Assembly (NCBI RefSeq): GCF_002013915.1
Contig: NZ_MBTF01000035.1
Span: 62,001 to 126,000 of the forward strand
Reading direction: 5' to 3'
Source of the DNA: Mucilaginibacter pedocola
GTDB lineage: Bacteria > Bacteroidota > Bacteroidia > Sphingobacteriales > Sphingobacteriaceae
DNA length: 64,000 nucleotides
Numbering within the stretch: the first letter of the stretch is position 1; each line of letters opens with the position of its first letter. Shown here piece after piece: positions 8,551 to 17,054 of this stretch. The translations under genes and the position numbers were made by a program. The notes below the pieces were generated by a model. The model had not been told where the DNA came from. It did not search any database and worked only from the letters and a program-made list of their open reading frames with translations.

Positions 8551-9201
8551 ATGCCCATAGAAGAAAACATTTACGTACATTATGGCTGCGGCCAGGCTGC
8601 ACCTCCCGAATGGAAAAACTTTGATGTGTCGCCTACGTTGCGGATACAAAAAACACCTATTTTAGGTACCATACTCAAAAGCAGCCTGGGGCAGGTTTTT
8701 GATAAAAATGTTCAGTATGGCGATATTACCGATGGTTTGCCGGGTATTAAAGACGGTACCGTTAGCGGCGCTTATTGCTCGCACGTGTTGGAGCACATGT
8801 CGCTGGAGCATTTTCGTATAGCCTTGCGCAATACCTATAAAATGTTGAAACCGGGTGGCATATTCCGCATTATTATGCCCGATTTGGAAGTGCTGGTGCG
8901 CGATTACGTGAACGATAAGGATGTGAAGAAAGACCCTGAAGCATCTATCACGCTTATAAAACGTATGATGATGGGTGTAGAAGTACGCCCGCGTAACTTT
9001 ATGGCTGTTACCAAGCACCTGTTTGGTTACCTGGAGCACCTGTGGCTGTGGGACTGGGAATCGACCGAGAAAGAGCTGCGCGAAGCAGGTTTTACCAATA
9101 TACGCCGCTGCGAATTTAACGACAGCGCCGACCCTATGTTTAAGCTGGTAGAGAACCGCAAACGCTGGGAGCTGGTGGTTAAGTTTGAATGTATTAAGTA
9201 G
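8551..9201 (+). CDS. Class I SAM-dependent methyltransferase
   Basis: The 216-residue protein has the reduced motif I often seen in sugar- or lipid-modifying methyltransferases of this type, VHYGCGQAAPPEWKNFDVSP (residues 8-27). It then has SHVLEHM (about 76-82) in the motif II/III region and LKPGGIFRIIMPDLE (about 100-114). There is no signal peptide. It lies divergent from a glycosyltransferase, which is consistent with a polysaccharide role, though the substrate cannot be read from the sequence. A clear terminator follows, making this a single-gene unit. Confidence 0.85.
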   Translation: MPIEENIYVHYGCGQAAPPEWKNFDVSPTLRIQKTPILGTILKSSLGQVFDKNVQYGDITDGLPGIKDGTVSGAYCSHVLEHMSLEHFRIALRNTYKMLKPGGIFRIIMPDLEVLVRDYVNDKDVKKDPEASITLIKRMMMGVEVRPRNFMAVTKHLFGYLEHLWLWDWESTEKELREAGFTNIRRCEFNDSADPMFKLVENRKRWELVVKFECIK

Positions 9202-9220
9202 TACAACAACAATATTTTAA

Positions 9221-9265
9221 AAAAGCTGTATTCGTCTTTTACGGAAGGTGGATACAGCTTTTTTT
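9221..9265 (+). terminator. Terminator after the methyltransferase gene
   Basis: AAAAGCTGTAT (9221-9231) pairs with ATACAGCTTTT (9252-9262), followed by a run of T residues. Confidence 0.85.
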
Positions 9266-9358
9266 ATGCCTTTTTTCGATGAAGCGAGCAATAATTAACC
9301 ATTAATACAGCAGTAGCGGTTTTTATTTGCTTTAAATTAATTAAGTTAGCAAATAGTT

Positions 9359-12217
9359 ATGCCCCCGAATAATTACCGCTATATGATGAGGCCATGGGCC
9401 CTTTTATTTTTATTCCTGTTTTTAAGGCCGTTTGCTGTTTCTGCGCAAACCCATTTGCGCAAACCTTTTATTGATAAGCTGCAAGCCATTGGCGATATAG
9501 ACTCTGCTAAACGCTATGCAGATTCGTTGACCGGCATTGCTAAAACGCAAAACGATAAATTGTTCGAAGCGAAGGTTTTATTTACCCTATCCTATAAGTA
9601 CTACAAAAAAGGGCTGGAACGGGTTGCCCTCGACTATGCGCACCAGGCAGGTAAGGTGGCATCGCCTGCCGACTCTACCACATACGTACAAACCCAAACC
9701 ATGATTGCCTGGATGCTGAGCCGTAACGGCGATACGCAGGGCGGTTTAAAAACAGCATTCGCTATTTTGCGCGAAACCGAGAAACACGGCTGGAAGACTT
9801 TGCGTATCGATTGCAAGGTTTGCATTGCCGACTTGTTCCGCCCGGTGCATAATATTGCTAATTCGGTTAAGTTTTCGCAACAGGCGGCAGACGAAGCGCT
9901 GACCCTGCGCGATACAGGACGCTATATTAGCGCATTGAGCATGGTGGCCTATGGCTATGGCGATATGCGGGGTAAAAACGATGCCGAATCTGACCAATAT
10001 CTTGCCAAAGCAGTTACTTACTTGCAGCAACTATTGGCCAAACCCTTTGCCGACAAACTGGGCACCTTCCAAAAGATAAATTTGATGGGTAACCTGGGTA
10101 CCTTTTACGAAGGGCTGGAAAAGTACGATGAAGCCGAAGCCATATTAAATAAAGCGCTTGCTTTAGCTACTGAGCAAAAATTCCTGACGCTGCAAAAGCA
10201 CGACCTTAACCAGCTGATGTCGTTGAATGTGAAACGAAAACATTTTGACAAAGCAGTTGCCTATGCTAACCAGGTATTAGCGCTGCAATCTGAAGCCAAT
10301 AGCAGCCGGCCTTTGCAACTGAACGTTTATAAAGAGGCTACCAAAGCATATGCCGGGGCCAGAGATTTTGAAAAAGCCTATAAATACTCTGAAAAGGCCC
10401 GCGTGCTGAACGATAGCATGCTTGCCGATGGCCAAAGTAAGGCTACTGCAGAACTGGATAAAAAGTACCAGAACGATAAACAATTGTTGCTGGCCGCCAA
10501 CCGCAATACCTTACTTAAGCAAGAACGCAATTTCATAATTCTTATAGCTGTTATCCTACTTATAAGCGGGGCAATAGTTTACCGTTGGTATGTGCTCAAA
10601 AAACAAAAAGAGGCAAAGCTACTGGCCGAAGAGAACCGGCAATTGGCCCGGCTCGATAACCTTAAAAGTAAGTTTTTGGCCAACGTGAGCCACGAACTAA
10701 AAACACCGCTTACTCTGATAATGGGGCCTGCGCAGCAACTGCTCGATGGTAGTGTAACTCCCGTGCAGCAGCAAAGCAATCTTTTAACCATTGGCCGCAA
10801 TAGCAAAAAACTGTTGGGCATAGTTAACGAACTGCTCGATATAGGCAAATTGGAGGCCGGCAATCATTCGCTAAGGCTTGCACCCGTTAATTTACAGAGC
10901 CTTGTAAGGCTGATATACCAAAGTTTTGCCTCTGCTGCCGAGTATAAAAATATCACCTACACACTAACCGCTAATATTGATGAAGGGCTATTTGTATCGA
11001 TAGATAAGGATAAGTTTGAGAAGATAGCCAATAACTTCATCAGTAATGCCATTAAGTTTACCCCGGCATACAAGAGTGTTAATGTTGTGGCAACGTTTGG
11101 CAAGGGGATGCTGGTTTTTAGTGTGGAAGATAATGGTAACGGTATATATCCCGATGACCTGCCATATGTGTTCGATAGGTATTACCAGGGCAAACAGGAC
11201 GAGAAAGTTGCCGAAGGCGGCACCGGCATAGGCCTTTCTATAGCCAAAGAGTTTGCCGAATTAATGGGAGGCCGTATAGAAGTGGCGAACCGTTGGGGAG
11301 AGGGCGCGTTGTTCACAGCGCATATTCCTTTAGCCGAAGTAATAGTTACCCAAAGCGAAATACCGGTAGCAATATCTGCTGTAGCAAAACCCGCATACAC
11401 TGCTTTTGCCTCTGAAGTGCGCCCGCTTATTTTACTGGCAGAAGACCATGCCGAGATGTCCGCATATATATCATCGGTACTTGGCCCCTACTATGATACC
11501 CTTGTGGCAAGTAATGGCAAGCATGCTTTACAATTACTTGAAACTTCTGCACAATTACCCGCCTTGATAGTATCCGACGCTATGATGCCGGAGATGAACG
11601 GCTTTGAATTATTGGAAAAATTAAAAGCAGACCAAAGGTATTACCACATTCCGGTTATAATGCTTACCGCACTGACCGATAACCAAAACCGGATTAGGGC
11701 GCTGAATATAGGTGTAGACGATTACCTGGCCAAGCCTTTTGTTGCCGAAGAATTATTGGCGCGCACAGCAAATCTGTTAAACAATGCCTCAGGCAGGGCG
11801 ACAGTGGGGATCACCGATGCCGAAGACGCTGCCGAGAGCGCACAAATGGATGCGGCAGATAACAGCGGCCTGGAAAATAAACCCACCTCCAACTCTCCTG
11901 CCGATTTGGTGTGGCTTGCCGGTCTGGAAGAAACGGTGAGGCAATTTATAGGCACAACCGACCTGAACCTTGCCATGTTAAGTTACGAAATGGCAATAAG
12001 CGAGCGGCAATTGTTCAGGCGCATCAAAAGCATCACCGGCCTTACGCCCAATAAGTATATCCGCACCATACGCCTGCAAATAGCCCGCGAGGCTATTGAT
12101 AGCGGCAAGTATCGCACTATGGCCGAAATAGCCTACCTGGCAGGGTTTGAAACACCCGCCTATTTCAGCAAGTTATTCAAAGAGCACTACGGCCGGGATA
12201 TAAGCGGCCTCCTTTAG
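9359..12217 (+). CDS. Hybrid two-component system with AraC output (HTCS-like)
   Basis: The 952-residue chain contains a signal peptide ending near residue 29 (...VSAQT), a periplasmic TPR sensor (about 40-370), one membrane helix (about 389-410), HisKA with His445 in ANVSHELKTPLT, and a HATPase with DNGNGIYPDD (about 590). It then has a receiver with phospho-acceptor Asp740 (VSDAMMPEMNG) and Lys792 (YLAKPF), and an AraC-type HTH at the end (about 855-952). It would sense an external ligand and drive transcription with one polypeptide, as in Bacteroides glycan regulators, although the sensor is TPR rather than the usual beta-propeller. No polysaccharide utilisation locus lies beside it. Tandem 21-bp repeats just after its stop codon are candidate binding sites. 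Confidence 0.93.
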   Translation: MPPNNYRYMMRPWALLFLFLFLRPFAVSAQTHLRKPFIDKLQAIGDIDSAKRYADSLTGIAKTQNDKLFEAKVLFTLSYKYYKKGLERVALDYAHQAGKVASPADSTTYVQTQTMIAWMLSRNGDTQGGLKTAFAILRETEKHGWKTLRIDCKVCIADLFRPVHNIANSVKFSQQAADEALTLRDTGRYISALSMVAYGYGDMRGKNDAESDQYLAKAVTYLQQLLAKPFADKLGTFQKINLMGNLGTFYEGLEKYDEAEAILNKALALATEQKFLTLQKHDLNQLMSLNVKRKHFDKAVAYANQVLALQSEANSSRPLQLNVYKEATKAYAGARDFEKAYKYSEKARVLNDSMLADGQSKATAELDKKYQNDKQLLLAANRNTLLKQERNFIILIAVILLISGAIVYRWYVLKKQKEAKLLAEENRQLARLDNLKSKFLANVSHELKTPLTLIMGPAQQLLDGSVTPVQQQSNLLTIGRNSKKLLGIVNELLDIGKLEAGNHSLRLAPVNLQSLVRLIYQSFASAAEYKNITYTLTANIDEGLFVSIDKDKFEKIANNFISNAIKFTPAYKSVNVVATFGKGMLVFSVEDNGNGIYPDDLPYVFDRYYQGKQDEKVAEGGTGIGLSIAKEFAELMGGRIEVANRWGEGALFTAHIPLAEVIVTQSEIPVAISAVAKPAYTAFASEVRPLILLAEDHAEMSAYISSVLGPYYDTLVASNGKHALQLLETSAQLPALIVSDAMMPEMNGFELLEKLKADQRYYHIPVIMLTALTDNQNRIRALNIGVDDYLAKPFVAEELLARTANLLNNASGRATVGITDAEDAAESAQMDAADNSGLENKPTSNSPADLVWLAGLEETVRQFIGTTDLNLAMLSYEMAISERQLFRRIKSITGLTPNKYIRTIRLQIAREAIDSGKYRTMAEIAYLAGFETPAYFSKLFKEHYGRDISGLL

Positions 12218-12243
12218 CCATTTTAGGCGTTTATTGGCAGTTT

Positions 12244-12317
12244 GCGGAGGTATGTATACACTTTGTGGCGGTTTTGTACACCAAAGTGGCGGTTTTGTAC
12301 ACGTATTTGGCAGTTTC
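12244..12317 (+). promoter_or_regulatory. Tandem 21-bp repeats, possible AraC-type binding sites
   Basis: The 17-mer GTGGCGGTTTTGTACAC occurs exactly at 12265-12281 and 12286-12302, separated by 4 bases. Degenerate copies stay in register at 12244 and at 12307 (TTGGCAGTTTC). Two 17-bp half-sites with a 4-bp gap is the geometry of the E. coli AraC I1/I2 operator. The array lies between the AraC-output hybrid kinase and the zinc-ribbon gene. That it is a binding site is an inference from geometry and position. Confidence 0.6.
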
Positions 12318-12358
12318 TTTCGGCTCTTAGGGGCGAAGTTTGCTTAAAAATTAAACTT

Positions 12359-12556
12359 ATGGATTTAATATTTAACGAACAAAAACCCGCTATGAAGAAA
12401 ACTGTTCAACAAGAGGCAAGTATTGAGTGCACGCGTTGCGGCCGAAAAGACTGTGATAGAATAAAGCGCGGATTCTTCATACGCACTTTTCTTCCCTGGT
12501 TACCACTAAAACATTATCGTTGTGAAAATTGCGTACGCAACTTTTACAAACTTTAG
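12359..12556 (+). CDS. Small zinc-ribbon protein
   Basis: I start this 65-residue protein at ATG 12359. A longer frame from 12242 would translate the tandem repeats into an implausible W/F/C-rich leader. The core has CTRCGRKDC, a basic segment, then HYRCENCVRNFY: two CxxC knuckles typical of small bacterial zinc-ribbon proteins that end in 'PYRCxxCxxRF'. No enzymatic part is present. Its position just after the 21-bp array makes it a possible target of the upstream regulator. Confidence 0.6.
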   Translation: MDLIFNEQKPAMKKTVQQEASIECTRCGRKDCDRIKRGFFIRTFLPWLPLKHYRCENCVRNFYKL

Positions 12557-12642
12557 TCCGTATTACAACATAGATGTTTAAGTACTATTTATTTTTATAA
12601 ACCAATAATTAGTACTTTAGTATTTATTGTTTGATACGGAAA

Positions 12643-14841
12643 ATGCAGCCTGCCGAAACCACTGAAAAAAGAGCTATACACCAGTTACTGGACGATGCTT
12701 ACACCAACCGTGTGCACAATCTTAAGTATAGCGTAAAGCTGGCTGCCGAAGCCCTGCAACTAAGCCGTAACCTTAACGATAAGGGATTAATTGGCAAGAG
12801 CCTTAATCAGCTCTCTTTATTTTACATGATACAGGGCGCCTACAAGCGCTCTATCCACATGGCTAAAGAGGCTATTCGGTATTTTGAAGAACTGCATGAC
12901 GACCGCGGCGTTGCCGATGCCAAGTACAGTATAGCCGGTGTTTATTACAAAACCGACAACTACCACCTCGGCCTTATTTGCCTTTTCGATTGCCTGAAGA
13001 TATACCGCAAATACGACGACCACCATAACGTGGCGCGTACGCTAAAATCCTTAGGTACTATATACGAGTATTTTGGCGACCCCAAAAATGCCATACGCTC
13101 TTATGAGGCAGCTATCGAATCTGCGCGGCGGGTTAAGGATATGAATTTGGTATCCAACGCTTTTAACCCATTATCGGGCATATACCTTAACCAGGGAAAA
13201 ATTGATAAGGCACTGCGTATAATACAAGATTCGATAGCCATTAAATCGAAAACGGGCGATATACGCGGGCTGGCCTTCGCACTGTATGGCCGTGGCAAAA
13301 TTTATGTGGCTACCGGGCAATTGCAGGAAGCCGAGAACGATTTCAGGAACGCGATAGACATACACGTTAACGCCGGCGAAAAGCTGGGTTTGGGCATGGC
13401 CTACCAAAAAATGGGCGAACTTTACATGGCTCAGGGGAAGCTGGAGAAAGCAAAAGCCATACTGCAAAGATGCCTCGATTTTTGTAACCGCTACACCATA
13501 GCCATCATCCGGTTTAAATGCAATTACCTGCTTTACAAGGTAAGCAAAATGGAGAACGATACGGTGAAGTCGCTGGAATACCTGGAGCTTTACCTGCACC
13601 AAAAAGAAGCGGTCATCAATACGCAGACGCTAAAGGTGATAGAGAATTACGAGCTCATCACCAAAATGGAATCGATGGAGAAAGAGGCTAAGCTGAAGAA
13701 AGAACGCGAGGCCATTGAAGAAAAACAGAAGCGCGCCGAGCAATCAGCCCGGATGAAGCAGGAGTTCTTATCTACCATGAGCCACGAGATACGTACGCCG
13801 CTCAATGCCGTTACCACCATCACCTCCATGATAACCGAACGCGAAGCCTATGATAAGGAACTGATGGAGTCGCTTAAATCGGCATCAAACAACCTGCTGC
13901 TGGTTATAAACGATATTTTAGATTTTACCAAGCTCGATTCGGGCAAGGTAGAGATAGAGAACCGCCCATGCCCTTTTAATGAGTTGCTTGATAGCCTGAT
14001 AAAAACCTACAGCAGCCTGGCCCACAAAAAAGGCGTAGAGTTGGAACTAAAAAGGGGCGAAGGCATATCAGACTGCTACGAGGTTGACGAAACCAAGCTA
14101 TCGCAAATACTGGGCAACCTTATTAGTAATGCTGTAAAGTATACCGATAAAGGTGCTGTTACCCTTGGTTTAGAAAAAATAGCCGCCGAGGGAGACGTAG
14201 ACACCATTCGCTTTAGCGTTACCGATACCGGCGCAGGCATACACGAAGACCATTTTGAGGAGATATTCGAAACCTTCTCACAGCCCAAATCCATTACCAC
14301 GCGCAAGCAGGGGGGCTCGGGACTGGGATTGGCCATCGTAAAAAAGCTTACCGGATTATATGGCAGCAATGTAAGCGTGAAAAGCAAACTGGGCGAAGGC
14401 TCAGAGTTTAGCTTTGATATTCAATTGAAGCGGGCCGTTATACCCGGCAGAGCAGTACCTATGACCGCCGAAGGCCTTAAAGGGAAAACCGTGTTGTTGG
14501 CGGAAGACAATATGATAAATGCCATGGTAGCGCGCAAGTTGCTATCTAACTGGGGTATTGTGTCCGAGCATGCCGTGAACGGCTTAGAGGCTATTGAAAA
14601 GGCCCGGCTAAAAACCTTCGATTTTATATTGATGGATATACACATGCCCGAGATGAACGGCTTTGATGCTACCGAGCAAATACGCCTGCGCGTAAACCCT
14701 AACAAGGCTACCCCTGTGTTTGCACTCACGGCCGATATTACGGCCGAAAGCAACGAAGAATACAAAGGCTATTTTAACGGTTTCCTGCGCAAGCCTATCG
14801 AGATAGACCGCCTTTATATGGCCTTGCTACAGTCGAGCTAA
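12643..14841 (+). CDS. Cytoplasmic TPR hybrid histidine kinase
   Basis: The 732-residue protein, taken from ATG 12643 rather than an in-frame TTG at 12631, lacks a signal peptide and membrane segment. About eight TPR units fill residues 10-320, followed by a basic coiled coil (about 340-370), HisKA with His381 in STMSHEIRTPLNAV, a HATPase with DTGAGIHEDHFEEIF and GGSGLGLAIVKKL, and a C-terminal receiver with Asp665 (LMDIHMPEMNG) and Lys717 (LRKPIE). There is no DNA-binding output, so the phosphate must pass on to a phosphotransfer protein, or the receiver must feed back on the kinase. It sits 86 bases after the zinc-ribbon gene and near another hybrid kinase; no partner HPt gene is nearby. 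Confidence 0.9.
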   Translation: MQPAETTEKRAIHQLLDDAYTNRVHNLKYSVKLAAEALQLSRNLNDKGLIGKSLNQLSLFYMIQGAYKRSIHMAKEAIRYFEELHDDRGVADAKYSIAGVYYKTDNYHLGLICLFDCLKIYRKYDDHHNVARTLKSLGTIYEYFGDPKNAIRSYEAAIESARRVKDMNLVSNAFNPLSGIYLNQGKIDKALRIIQDSIAIKSKTGDIRGLAFALYGRGKIYVATGQLQEAENDFRNAIDIHVNAGEKLGLGMAYQKMGELYMAQGKLEKAKAILQRCLDFCNRYTIAIIRFKCNYLLYKVSKMENDTVKSLEYLELYLHQKEAVINTQTLKVIENYELITKMESMEKEAKLKKEREAIEEKQKRAEQSARMKQEFLSTMSHEIRTPLNAVTTITSMITEREAYDKELMESLKSASNNLLLVINDILDFTKLDSGKVEIENRPCPFNELLDSLIKTYSSLAHKKGVELELKRGEGISDCYEVDETKLSQILGNLISNAVKYTDKGAVTLGLEKIAAEGDVDTIRFSVTDTGAGIHEDHFEEIFETFSQPKSITTRKQGGSGLGLAIVKKLTGLYGSNVSVKSKLGEGSEFSFDIQLKRAVIPGRAVPMTAEGLKGKTVLLAEDNMINAMVARKLLSNWGIVSEHAVNGLEAIEKARLKTFDFILMDIHMPEMNGFDATEQIRLRVNPNKATPVFALTADITAESNEEYKGYFNGFLRKPIEIDRLYMALLQSS

Positions 14842-14928
14842 GTGCTGCGGCATAAAAAATTATAAAACCTCATCCTTTGTTGCTAATATTACCGTTATCA
14901 AATTATCGTTGTTTATTTGCGCCATCAA

Positions 14929-15720
14929 ATGAAAAAATACGGGCTCATCGGCTTTCCGCTTTCGCATTCATTCTCTAAAAAATATTTTACCGAAAAATTT
15001 GTTGCGGAGCATATTGAGGACTCGAGTTACGACCTGTACCCGCTGGAGCATGTGGATGGATTGATTAACCTGCTGCACAGCAACCCCGAGCTTTGCGGTA
15101 TTAATGTTACCATTCCGCATAAGGTAAATGTGATGAAATACCTTAACTGGATAGAGCACGATGCTAAAAACGCCGGGGCGGTTAACTGTATTAAGGTAAT
15201 TAGCGAAAGCCCGGTATCGGCAGCCTTCTCGGGTGAGTTGGGTATTGGCGGGCACGATTTACGGCTGGAAGGCTACAATACCGATATACATGGTTTCGAG
15301 GGTTCGCTAAGCCCGTTGTTAACACATCATCACGATAAAGCGCTGATTCTTGGCGATGGTGGTGCAGCCAAAGCAGTAAAATGCGTGCTGGATAATAAAG
15401 GGATAGATTACGTTTGCGTAACCCGCAAACCCGTTGAAGGCAATATACTATTCGACGACCTGACGGTAGAAATGATAGCTGAGTATAAACTCATTATCAA
15501 CACCACACCCATAGGCACATACCCTAATGTAGATGAATGCCCGCCCATACCTTACGATGGTGTTGGCGAACACCATTTATTGTTCGACCTGGTGTATAAC
15601 CCGCCGCTGACTAAATTTTTGCAAATGGGCGACGAGCGCCGTGCCACTACCAAAAACGGTTACGAAATGCTGGTACTGCAGGCCGAAAAGGCCTGGGAAA
15701 TATGGAACTCTAACGATTAA
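14929..15720 (+). CDS. aroE: Shikimate dehydrogenase
   Basis: The 263-residue protein catalyses NADPH-dependent reduction of 3-dehydroshikimate to shikimate. Visible motifs are FPLSHSFSKKYF (8-19, shikimate-binding Ser pair), NVTIPHK with the catalytic Lys, the Rossmann loop LGDGGAAKAV, NTTPIGTYP, and the C-terminal NGYEMLVLQAEKAWEIW. The start at ATG 14929 (MKKYGLIG) is preferred over an upstream TTG at 14917. gldD begins 4 bases after its stop codon. Confidence 0.95.
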   Translation: MKKYGLIGFPLSHSFSKKYFTEKFVAEHIEDSSYDLYPLEHVDGLINLLHSNPELCGINVTIPHKVNVMKYLNWIEHDAKNAGAVNCIKVISESPVSAAFSGELGIGGHDLRLEGYNTDIHGFEGSLSPLLTHHHDKALILGDGGAAKAVKCVLDNKGIDYVCVTRKPVEGNILFDDLTVEMIAEYKLIINTTPIGTYPNVDECPPIPYDGVGEHHLLFDLVYNPPLTKFLQMGDERRATTKNGYEMLVLQAEKAWEIWNSND

Positions 15721-15724
15721 TACA

Positions 15725-16300
15725 TTGAAGTACTTCGCGCTATCTATACTGATATTACTACTTGCTGCCTGCGGCGGTGCTCCCGATTATTCGCCAAAAC
15801 CGCGCGGATTTTTCCGCATTGTATACCCTAAAAAGGAGTATCAGCAATATGCCGAGGGCTGCCCTTTTACTTTCGAATACCCGAAGTATGGTAAGATAGA
15901 GCCTGATAAGTCGCGCACGGCACAGCCTTGTTGGCAAAACATACAGTTCGATCAGTTTAATGCAACACTGCATTTAAGCTATCAGCCGGTAACTTCCCCG
16001 AAGGAGTTTAACGAGTTGATAGAAGATGCGCACAAGCTTAGCTTTAAACATACTGTAAAAGCGTCCTCTATTGATGAAGCGCTTATAGCCTATCCCGACA
16101 GGAAGATCTACGGCATCTATTACACTATTGACGGCAATGCCGCATCGTCCGCACAATTCTTTTTAACCGATAGCACCAAACACTACCTGCGCGGGGCGCT
16201 GTATTTTAATTCAGAGCCAAGGTTAGATTCGATTCAGCCTGTTTTAACCTTCCTGAAAAAGGATGTGGACAGGATGATAAAAACATTTAAGTGGAAGTAA
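15725..16300 (+). CDS. gldD: Gliding motility lipoprotein GldD
   Basis: The product begins with a lipoprotein signal peptide, MKYFALSILILLLAAC, putting the lipidated Cys at residue 16. The mature part has PRGFFRIVYPKKEYQQY and ends in DRMIKTFKWK, features of GldD. GldD is required for gliding and for T9SS function in Flavobacterium. The only start that gives this signal peptide is TTG at 15725; an ORF start at 15641 lies inside aroE and would bury it. At about 191 residues it has normal family length. The rest of the gld set is not in this window. Confidence 0.9.
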   Translation: MKYFALSILILLLAACGGAPDYSPKPRGFFRIVYPKKEYQQYAEGCPFTFEYPKYGKIEPDKSRTAQPCWQNIQFDQFNATLHLSYQPVTSPKEFNELIEDAHKLSFKHTVKASSIDEALIAYPDRKIYGIYYTIDGNAASSAQFFLTDSTKHYLRGALYFNSEPRLDSIQPVLTFLKKDVDRMIKTFKWK

Positions 16301-16304
16301 GCTT

Positions 16305-16395
16305 AAAGCGGAAAGTCTAAAGCCGAAAGCCTCAAGTCAACCACATTAAAGCTCTGCTTTCTTAGCTTTAGACTTTTAGCTTTCTGCTTTCGCCT
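16305..16395. repeat. AAAGTCTAAAGC-type inverted repeat
   Basis: The left part reads GCGGAAAGTCTAAAGCCGAA. The right part carries the inverse (CTTTAGACTTTTAGCTTTCT then GCTTTCGC). It fills the gap between gldD and the MBL gene, ending just before the promoter box. It is another member of the short-word palindromic class in this window. Confidence 0.65.
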
Positions 16396-16403
16396 CCATA
16401 AAC

Positions 16404-16411
16404 TACCTTTG
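16404..16411 (+). promoter_or_regulatory. -7 box TACCTTTG of the MBL-fold gene
   Basis: An exact TAnnTTTG only 4 bases before ATG 16416, which predicts a leaderless transcript. The upstream spacer is repeat DNA with no TTG element. Confidence 0.6.
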
Positions 16412-16415
16412 CGCT

Positions 16416-17051
16416 ATGGCAAACATCCGGAGCTTTTTAAATAACCCTTACCAGGAAAATACCTACATATTATTTGATGATAGCAAAGAGTGCGTTATCA
16501 TAGACCCGGGCATGTATACCGCGTTGGAGCAAAACCGGGTGGTAACTTTTATAAAAGAGAACGGCTTAAAACCCGTAATGCTGCTGAATACCCATTGCCA
16601 CGTAGACCATGTGCTGGGCAACCGCTTCGTGTTCGACCAATATGGTTTGAAGCCGCGCTTTCACGAAGGCGAATCGGAAGTACTGGCTTCGGTAGTGGCG
16701 TACGCGCCCTCGATGGGGTTCAGGTACGATGCCTCGCCACTGCCCGATGAATACCTGCCCGAAACCGGCACCATCAGCTTTGGCAATACCGAACTGCAAT
16801 TGATATTTGCCCCGGGCCATTCGCCCGCACACTTATGCTTTTACGATAAGGATGCTAATATTTTGGTAGGCGGCGATGTGCTTTTCCGCAACAGCATTGG
16901 CCGTACTGACTTGCCGGGTGGCGATTATAAAACGCTGGTAAAAAACATCGAAGAAAAACTTTTTGCCCTGCCCGATGATTGTACCGTATACCCGGGCCAT
17001 GGCCCTGAAACCACTATCGGCTTCGAAAAAGAAACCAACCCATACCTGTAG
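16416..17051 (+). CDS. MBL-fold metallohydrolase (glyoxalase II-like)
   Basis: The 211-residue protein carries the metallo-beta-lactamase signature THCHVDHVLGN (about 60-70), GHSPAHLCFY, GGDVLFRNSIGRTDLPGG and the final PGHGPETT, i.e. all the metal ligands of a binuclear zinc hydrolase. The closest match in layout is the YcbL-type subset of the glyoxalase II family, which hydrolyses S-D-lactoylglutathione or other thioesters; the true substrate is uncertain. The LolC/E-type permease gene starts 3 bases after its stop codon, suggesting co-transcription without an obvious shared function. Confidence 0.9.
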   Translation: MANIRSFLNNPYQENTYILFDDSKECVIIDPGMYTALEQNRVVTFIKENGLKPVMLLNTHCHVDHVLGNRFVFDQYGLKPRFHEGESEVLASVVAYAPSMGFRYDASPLPDEYLPETGTISFGNTELQLIFAPGHSPAHLCFYDKDANILVGGDVLFRNSIGRTDLPGGDYKTLVKNIEEKLFALPDDCTVYPGHGPETTIGFEKETNPYL

Positions 17052-17054
17052 GCA

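Noticed and set aside
12242..12358. Longer start for the zinc-ribbon protein, giving 104 residues
   Set aside because: The extra 39 residues are a translation of the 21-bp tandem repeats (WRFCT repeated) and have no protein-like pattern. ATG 12359 gives a coherent zinc-ribbon protein.
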